NCBI RefSeq assembly: GCF_026342835.1
Contig: NZ_JAPEMI010000001.1
Span: 6,950,501 to 7,014,500 of the forward strand
Direction: 5' to 3'
Length of the DNA stretch: 64,000 nt
DNA from: Streptomyces sp. NBC_00154
GTDB lineage: Bacteria > Actinomycetota > Actinomycetes > Streptomycetales > Streptomycetaceae
The translations under genes were made by a program, and so were the position numbers. Positions within the stretch are counted from its first letter, which is position 1, and every line of letters starts with the position of its first letter. Positions 58,041 to 64,000 of the stretch are shown piece after piece. The notes beneath the pieces are model-generated. The model worked only from the letters and a program-made list of their open reading frames with translations. It made no database searches and was not told where the DNA came from.

Positions 58041-58451
58041 ATGGACATCACCATTCACACAAGCTCCCTCCCGCATGACGACCCGGACGCGTCCCTGGCC
58101 TTCTACCGCGACACCCTCGGCTTCGAGGTCCGCAGCGACTTCGGACAGGGCAAGATGCGCTGGATCACGGTCGGCCCCGTCGGCCAGCCCGACACGTCCA
58201 TCCTCCTGGCGCCGCCTGCCGCCGACCCTGGGGTCACCGAGGACGAGCGCCGCACCATCGCCGAGATGATGGCCAAGGGCACCTACGGCTGGATCTTGCT
58301 GGCCACCCGGGACCTCGACGGCACTTTCGAGAAGGTGCAGGCCGGCGACGCCGAGGTCGTGCAGGAGCCGACGGAGCAGCCGTACGGCATCCGCGACTGC
58401 GCTTTCCGTGATCCCGCGGGCAACCTGATCCGCATCCAGGAGATTCGCTGA
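58041..58451 (+). CDS. VOC (glyoxalase/bleomycin-resistance fold) protein 1
   Basis: A 136-residue vicinal-oxygen-chelate protein with two beta-alpha-beta-beta-beta modules: DITIHTSSLPHDDPDASLAF plus YRDTLGFEVRSDFGQGKMRW, and YGIRDCAFRDPAGNLIRIQE. D-P-A-G-N-L-I-R-I-Q is the usual C-terminal signature with the metal-ligand Glu. ATG 58041 is chosen from the leaderless promoter shared with VOC gene 2; ATG 58032 would add three residues and lies within the -10 region. The substrate is unknown. It is followed by the AraC gene. Confidence 0.82.
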   Translation: MDITIHTSSLPHDDPDASLAFYRDTLGFEVRSDFGQGKMRWITVGPVGQPDTSILLAPPAADPGVTEDERRTIAEMMAKGTYGWILLATRDLDGTFEKVQAGDAEVVQEPTEQPYGIRDCAFRDPAGNLIRIQEIR

Positions 58452-58695
58452 GCCGTACGGTCCTCGATTCGGCCATGACGGCCGGCGTCGCGACCACCTG
58501 CGAAGAACGCGGCGGCCGGTCCTTCCGGGCCGCTGTCCTGGACCACTCCCTCGGCGGGCGTGCCGTCGCAGAGCCCGAGCCGCCCCCGGCCTCCGTCCCG
58601 CCGCCGGCAGGTCGGTCATCGCCATCGAGCACCTCGCCGCCTGCCGCCGCTTGCAAGCCAGGTGCTCGCGGACATCGAGGAAAAGGAGTTCTCCC

Positions 58696-59160
<465 letters not shown>

Positions 59161-59165
59161 TGGCC

Positions 59166-59792
59166 ATGGCATCCATCGAATCCGTCACCCTCGACGTGGC
59201 CGACCCCACGGCCGCCAACCGCTTCTACACCGCCGCCTTCGGCTTGGACAGGCAGATACACCTGCGGGCCTCGGAGGCACCCACAACCGGCTTCCGTGGG
59301 TTCACACTGGCGCTCACGGTGTCCCAGCCGGCCACCGTCAACAGCCTCATCGACGCCGCCCTCGACGCCGGCGCCACGCCGCTGAAGCCTGCCACGAAGT
59401 CGTTCTGGGGCTACGGCGGTGTCGTACGAGCCCCGGACGGGACGATCTGGAAGGTCGCGACCTCGGCGAAGAAGGACACCGGCCCGGACACCCGGCAGAT
59501 CGACGAGATCGTGCTCCTGCTGGGAGTCGCAGACGTGGCTGCGAGCAAGCGGTTCTACGTCGAGCGCGGTCTTGCCGTGGCGAAGAGCGTCAGCCGCATG
59601 TACGTCGAGTTCGCCGCTGGGTCGAGTCCCGTCAAGCTGGCGCTGTACAGGCGCCGTGCCCTTGCCAAGGACGTCGGCGTCGCTCCCGACGGCACCGGAT
59701 CGCACCGGCTCATGATCGGCGGTGATGCCGGGCCTTTCACCGACCCGGACGGGTTCGCCTGGGAGGCCGCATCGCTGACGCCCACGCCCTGA
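59166..59792 (+). CDS. VOC-superfamily protein 2
   Basis: A 208-residue protein with two VOC half-domains: MASIESVTLDVADPTAANRF plus YTAAFGLDRQIHLRASEAPT, and DEIVLLLGVADVAASKRFYV plus GPFTDPDGFAWEAA. Glyoxalase or dioxygenase-type metal ligands are not obvious, so an enzymatic role is uncertain; drug-binding or antibiotic-sequestering relatives exist. ATG 59160 (MAMASI) overlaps the AraC stop; ATG 59166 fits the leaderless promoter better. It precedes the FMN-oxidase-fold gene. Confidence 0.82.
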   Translation: MASIESVTLDVADPTAANRFYTAAFGLDRQIHLRASEAPTTGFRGFTLALTVSQPATVNSLIDAALDAGATPLKPATKSFWGYGGVVRAPDGTIWKVATSAKKDTGPDTRQIDEIVLLLGVADVAASKRFYVERGLAVAKSVSRMYVEFAAGSSPVKLALYRRRALAKDVGVAPDGTGSHRLMIGGDAGPFTDPDGFAWEAASLTPTP

Positions 59793-59857
59793 CGCGCCAC
59801 GACCGACGGAGCCTCTCCCCTGGAGGAAGGGCTCTCCACCAAGTGACTGGAGGAAGC

Positions 59858-60313
59858 ATGACGGGCGCGCCGCCGCGTGGGCTTGAGGAGAGGCTGCGGG
59901 ACACTCGCGCGAAACTGGCGAGCGACGTCGATCTCTGGGTCGCGACGTCGGGCTCCGCGGGCGGCGTCCACCTCATCCCGCTCTCGTACCTCTGGGACGG
60001 GACCGCGTTCCTCATCTCGACGCCGCGCGCCTCGGTCACCGGCCGCAACCTGCTGGCGGAAGGCCGGGTGCGACTCAGTCTCGGGCCGACGCGTGACGTC
60101 GTCGTCGTCGACGGCACCGCCGAGCCGGTGGGCATCGCCGACCTCGGCCCGGAGGCGGGCGACGCGTTCGCGACCAAGACCGGTTTCGACCCGCGCGAGC
60201 TCGACGAGCCCTACCAATACTTCCTGATCCGGCCTCGGCGCATCCAGGCCTGGCGGGAGGCGAACGAGCTGCAGGGACGGGACCTCATGCGCGACGGCCG
60301 CTGGCTCGGCTGA
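59858..60313 (+). CDS. Pyridoxamine-phosphate-oxidase-fold flavin/F420 protein
   Basis: A 151-residue split-barrel protein. ASDVDLWVATSGSAGGVHLI, PLSYLWDGTAFLISTPRASV and TGRNLLAEGRVRLSLGPTRD are the PNPOx-like strands that bind FMN or F420. GGAGGAAGC precedes ATG 59858; GTG 59843 is upstream of that site. It follows VOC gene 2 by 65 bases and may share its transcript. Confidence 0.85.
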   Translation: MTGAPPRGLEERLRDTRAKLASDVDLWVATSGSAGGVHLIPLSYLWDGTAFLISTPRASVTGRNLLAEGRVRLSLGPTRDVVVVDGTAEPVGIADLGPEAGDAFATKTGFDPRELDEPYQYFLIRPRRIQAWREANELQGRDLMRDGRWLG

Positions 60314-60898
60314 CCACCGCACGGGAACACATCGCCCCGGGGACCACACCCGCTCCACCTGGCGAGCGGCGCGGGTAAGGACGTGGACTTCCCGCGGGGA
60401 CTCCTCACTCGGACCGAGCAGAGCTGACGCATCTGAGGCCGCTCCAGCACCGGCCTTCGTCGGGGGAAGCACGTGACATCCGGTGATCGTCGGCGGCCAG
60501 TTGTTTCCCCAGCAAACTGGCCGCCGGTGGGGAATCCCACTGGCCGCAGGCGCCCACTGCCCGGCATTCGGCCCTTCGGGTGACGGGCATTCTGCTCGGC
60601 ACCGTCGAGGGATGCGGCGCTGACGCCTGGGCTGTACAGGTGCTTGCCTGTGGGCTGGGGGTGCGCATGAGAGACATCCGGTCTTCGCGCAAGTTTCGGG
60701 TTCCTGTGTGCGCAAGTCCGCATGCACCTGTTTGGGGCCACCTGAGTCTACTTGTATGCAGACTACTGACGGTGACGATCGGTGCCGAAGCAGGTTGCGG
60801 CATCGAGGGGTTGGTGTTGGTGTTGAGATGACGAAGACGCTGCGCTCACGCAGGACCCTCTCAGCTGACGCCCAATCTCCATGGAATCGGAAGTGAGC
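60314..60898. other. Intergenic region with hairpin and imperfect palindrome
   Basis: 585 bases. A 12-bp perfect stem (60491-60502 with 60515-60526) may terminate the VOC operon. AGTCT (60745-60749) and AGACT (60760-60764) border an imperfect 20-base palindrome about 135 bases before the disulfide reductase start and could be its operator. No gene was accepted. Confidence 0.45.
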
Positions 60899-62293
60899 AT
60901 GGAAGGCGCAAACCACAGTCTCCACGCTGATGTCCTGGTCATCGGCTACGGAAAAGGCGGCAAGACGGTGGCCGCGAAGATGGGCCGCCTCGGCAAGCGG
61001 GTCGTGCTTGTGGAGCGGTCGGACCGGATGTACGGAGGCACCTGCCCCAACGTGGGCTGCGTACCGACGAAGGCACTGGTCCACTACGCCAACAAGCGCC
61101 GACCGGAGGATCCGGCGCAGGAGTGGTACGAGCGTTCCGTCACCAACGTCCAAGCGGTGACGAAGATGATGCGCGACGGCAACTACGAGGGGCTGAACGG
61201 CATGGAGACCGTCACGGTCCTCACCGGTCAAGCCGCGTTTGTCGACCCCCACACCGTGGCGGTCCAGGCAGGCCGCGAACGCCTTACGGTCACCGCTGAC
61301 ACCATCTTGATCAATACCGGCTCCGAGCCGATCATCCGCGACATTCCCGGGCTGCGTGACAGCCCGTACACCGTCACCAGCACCGAACTGATCGAGACCA
61401 CCGTCCTGCCGGAACGACTGACCATCATCGGCGGCGGATACCTCGGTCTGGAGTTCGCCGCGATCTACCGACAGTTCGGCTCAGAGGTGACCGTGCTCGA
61501 GGCATCTCCGAAGATCCTCGGTCGTGTCGATGACGACGTCGCCGCCGTAGCCCAGGAAATCCTCACCGACGAGGGCATCGAGATCATTGCCGGCGCCCAG
61601 GTGCGCCAGGTCCGCGACGGTGACGGCGGTGCGACCGTCGTTTACGACAAGGACGGCCACGAGCACTCCCTAGCGGCTGATGCCATCCTGGCCGCCACCG
61701 GCCGCGCCCCGGCCACCCGCGACCTCGCCCTGGAGGCGGCCGGGGTCCGTACCACCGAGCGGGGAGCGGTCGAGGTCGACGGGTTCCTGCGCACCAGCCA
61801 GCCGCACATCTACGCCCTCGGCGACGTCAACGGTGGTCCGCAGTTCACCTACATCTCCCTCGACGACAGCCGCATCGTCCTCGACCAGCTCATCGGTGAG
61901 GGCAAGCGCTCCACGGCGGACCGGGTGGCCATCCCGCAAACCCTGTTCATGACCCCGCCGCTGGCGACCATCGGGCTGACCGAGAAGGAGGCCCGAGCAG
62001 CCGGACACCGGGTGAAGATCGCCAGCCAGCCGGTCGCCGAGATCATCGCCATGCCGCGCGCCTACATCGTCGAGGACCCCCGCGGTGTCATGAAGTTCGT
62101 CCTCGACGCCGACACCGACGACATTCTCGGCGCCGCCCTGCTCAGCATCGACGCGCAGGAACTCATCAACACTGTCGCGCTCGCCATGCGGCACGGCGTC
62201 AAGGCGGCCGAACTCCGCGACGCCGTTTACCAGCACCCCACCTCCACCGAAGCCTTCAACGACGTACTCGCCACCATCGTGCGAGCCGATTGA
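60899..62293 (+). CDS. FAD-dependent pyridine nucleotide-disulfide oxidoreductase (RclA/MerA-like)
   Basis: A 464-residue flavoprotein (470 from the ATG at 60881). The FAD motif is GYGKGG rather than GxGxxG-A. The redox disulfide lies in GGTCPNVGCVPTKAL (CxxxxC). NAD(P)H binds at IIGGGYLGLEFA, the second FAD motif is IYALGDVNGGPQF, and the C-terminal dimer interface holds YQHPTSTEAFND with the catalytic His. This set fits the RclA/mercuric-reductase-like group, whose RclA member protects against reactive chlorine. The N-terminal HMA domain of MerA is absent. GGAAGTGAGC precedes ATG 60899. The SDR at 62369 follows after 75 bases and may be co-transcribed. Confidence 0.9.
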   Translation: MEGANHSLHADVLVIGYGKGGKTVAAKMGRLGKRVVLVERSDRMYGGTCPNVGCVPTKALVHYANKRRPEDPAQEWYERSVTNVQAVTKMMRDGNYEGLNGMETVTVLTGQAAFVDPHTVAVQAGRERLTVTADTILINTGSEPIIRDIPGLRDSPYTVTSTELIETTVLPERLTIIGGGYLGLEFAAIYRQFGSEVTVLEASPKILGRVDDDVAAVAQEILTDEGIEIIAGAQVRQVRDGDGGATVVYDKDGHEHSLAADAILAATGRAPATRDLALEAAGVRTTERGAVEVDGFLRTSQPHIYALGDVNGGPQFTYISLDDSRIVLDQLIGEGKRSTADRVAIPQTLFMTPPLATIGLTEKEARAAGHRVKIASQPVAEIIAMPRAYIVEDPRGVMKFVLDADTDDILGAALLSIDAQELINTVALAMRHGVKAAELRDAVYQHPTSTEAFNDVLATIVRAD

Positions 62294-62368
62294 CCACCAG
62301 TCGCTCGCGCCCGGGCCGTTTCTCTCGAATCAGCCGCGGCGTGGCATCGAGAAGGGAAGGGTGCGGCT

Positions 62369-63121
62369 GTGACTACTGCATCGATGACGGGGAAAGTCGC
62401 GCTGGTGACCGGGGCGACCAGCGGCATCGGGGCGGCCGCTGCGGAAGTGCTCGCCGAGCGCGGTGCGCACGTAGTGGTGGCGGGCCGGGACCGAGCACGC
62501 GGCGAGGCCGTCGTCGACACAATCCGGGAATCCGGTGGCACGGCCGACTTCTTGGCCGCCGACCTGCTGGACGCCGGCTCGGTCCGGGAGTTGGCTCGAC
62601 AAGCCGTCGAACTGGGTGGTGGCCGGGTGGACATCCTGGTCAACGGCGCGGGCATCTATCCGTTCGGGCCCACCGAGCAGGCATCGGAGAGCGAGGTCGA
62701 CGCCGTCTACGCGCTGAACGTGAAGGCTCCCTTCTACCTGGTGGCGGAACTCGCGCCGGCGATGGCAGAGCGGGGCAGCGGGGCGATCGTCAACGTCAGC
62801 ACCATGGCGGCCGCACTCGGCTTCTCGGGAGTGGCGCTGTACGGCTCGAGCAAGGCCGCCGTGAACCTGCTGACCAAGGCCTGGGCCGCCGAATACGGCC
62901 CGCGCGGGGTCCGGGTCAACGCCGTGCAGCCCGGTCCGACCCGGACCGAGGGCACGGCGGGCATGGGGGAGGACCTCGACACCCTCGCCGCCCAGGCGCC
63001 CGCCGGGCGGCCGGCTTCCCTGGGGGAGATCGCCGAGGCGATCGCGTACCTGGCCGGCGATGCCGCGAGTTTCGTGCAGGGCGTTGTGCTGCCTGTCGAC
63101 GGCGGCCGCACGGCTGTGTGA
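62369..63121 (+). CDS. Short-chain dehydrogenase/reductase
   Basis: A 250-residue classical SDR. TGATSGIG binds the cofactor, and GRDRAR after the second strand suggests NADP. NGAGIY is the conserved structural motif, and the triad is Ser in NVSTMAAALG, with Tyr and Lys in LYGSSKAAVN. PGPTRT and VDGGRTAV close the domain. GTG 62369 follows GAAGGGAAGGG. It lies downstream of the disulfide reductase. The substrate is unknown. Confidence 0.88.
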   Translation: MTTASMTGKVALVTGATSGIGAAAAEVLAERGAHVVVAGRDRARGEAVVDTIRESGGTADFLAADLLDAGSVRELARQAVELGGGRVDILVNGAGIYPFGPTEQASESEVDAVYALNVKAPFYLVAELAPAMAERGSGAIVNVSTMAAALGFSGVALYGSSKAAVNLLTKAWAAEYGPRGVRVNAVQPGPTRTEGTAGMGEDLDTLAAQAPAGRPASLGEIAEAIAYLAGDAASFVQGVVLPVDGGRTAV

Positions 63122-64000
63122 ACGGGACCTCCAGGCCGGTGGCGTTCCCCGTCGCTGTTGCCCCCGCCATCGTCGACCGTCTCACCTTCGGCAGCGACAT
63201 CATCGAAGCCGGCACCTGGTCAACGGCTCATCAACCTGTTCAAGGGTCACCGTCACACTGCCGGTCTCACCATCGTGGGTGAAGGGAAGGATCACGGCAT
63301 CAAGCTGTCAATGGCGCGCCGTCAGCTACAAGAGTGAGAAAGAGACCGCTTGGAGCAAAAGACGGGCAGACGCCCTGGCCGACCGCACAACCACCGTGCC
63401 GGACGGTGGTGGGTCTGTTCCCCCGGCAGTTTGCAGCCCGGTCGTGGGACGAGGACGATCCCGATTACGTTCCGGACTTGCCGCCCGCGTGGGCACGCGT
63501 GGTTGACGTCGGGTCCTCTCCCGCTGCTCGGTGATCCCGTCTTTGGCCGCCGCGTCCAGGGTGATCGCCCCTCCCTCGATGCGCAGCAGAACAAGTGCGC
63601 CACCCGGAATCCCTGGTCGGATCAGATCGGTTCTCCGCGACAGATGCGCTGTTGCGTCCGTCGGTGACGCGGCTCCTGGACGGAGGCGTATGGACGCGAT
63701 GGCTGGCGGCACTGGCCGGGCAGCACGCTCATCCACCTGGGACACCACCATGTTCCCGGGCCGGAACCTGATCACCGAGCCATGCGTCCTATCGGGCACG
63801 TCGTGCTCGCTCCGGGCCGAGGACGGGTCCGAGGCAGGTGGGTGGGACATGGTGAAGCGGGCGACCAGCAGGGTGGCGCCGGAATCCAGGACTACGGCGC
63901 CCCGGTGGTGGCCGATTCACGTCGGCCGGTGGCGTCAGCGGTGGGGCAAGGACGCCAAGGGCCAGTCATCCTGGGCGCGTGGGCGTGTTCTCGCGGCGCT
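63122..64000. other. Right end of window, no confident gene
   Basis: 879 bases. A frame at 63326-63850 on the minus strand (MSHPPASDPSSARSEHDVPD...) has fairly good G/C third-position use at its start, which then fades, and no recognised domain. A plus-strand frame from 63850 runs off the edge. Neither is accepted. Confidence 0.35.

Overview
The window is high-GC actinobacterial DNA and almost certainly comes from a Streptomyces chromosome. Third codon positions are strongly G/C, there is a complete two-domain geosmin synthase (geoA, 2649-4862), many secreted enzymes carry Sec or Tat signals, and regulators of typical Streptomyces type are common. No rRNA, tRNA or CRISPR array was seen. The mix of secreted hydrolases, one-component regulators, broken genes and insertion sequences suits a variable chromosomal arm rather than the core.

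Layout. 1-6.6 kb: tail of an unknown gene, a frameshifted GH95 fucosidase, geoA and a secreted amidase. 6.7-12.4 kb: an APH-type kinase divergent from a TPR/HTH regulator, a PAS-SpoIIE phosphatase, and a cysteine-free L33/L31 pair behind a possible Zur site. 12.4-19.1 kb: DUF1275 and DUF4389 membrane proteins, a secreted PI-PLC, a DinB protein, a 2TM potassium channel and asnB. 19.4-25.2 kb: a SnoaL-like gene whose start codon abuts a perfect 22-bp inverted repeat, a MerR regulator, an ABC-F protein with a possible attenuator leader, and an MmyB-type regulator divergent from an SDR. 25.3-31.7 kb: a SLATT-like 2TM protein, a glycine-rich secreted protein, and a LacI regulator divergent from a GH30 glycosidase. 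32.0-35.1 kb: a cNMP-domain histidine kinase overlapping a REC/glutaredoxin-like/TrxR-like fusion. 35.5-48.8 kb: a class V aminotransferase, an SLT transglycosylase, a GNAT gene stopped by an in-frame TGA, the second glycine-rich paralogue, a phosphoesterase-MFS-propeller operon, small secreted and TPR proteins, a GH11 xylanase and a HAD phosphatase.

48.77-53.46 kb is a three-level nest of mobile DNA. An IS630-type element (TA target) is interrupted inside its transposase by a group II intron. The intron's own reverse transcriptase is interrupted by an intact IS4-family element with a 10-bp target duplication. Removing the layers in silico restores each reading frame exactly, which fixes the order: IS630, then intron, then IS4.

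53.8-64 kb: a DUF2871 membrane protein, a frameshifted AraC/GyrI regulator, a lamin-tail secreted protein, a GNAT acetyltransferase, an AraC regulator between two glyoxalase-fold (VOC) genes with near-identical promoters that predict leaderless mRNAs, an FMN-binding oxidase-fold protein, an RclA-like flavoprotein disulfide reductase and an SDR. The last 0.9 kb holds no gene that can be defended. Regulator/target pairs (LacI-GH30, MmyB-SDR, AraC-VOC) and redox or xenobiotic functions recur through the window.
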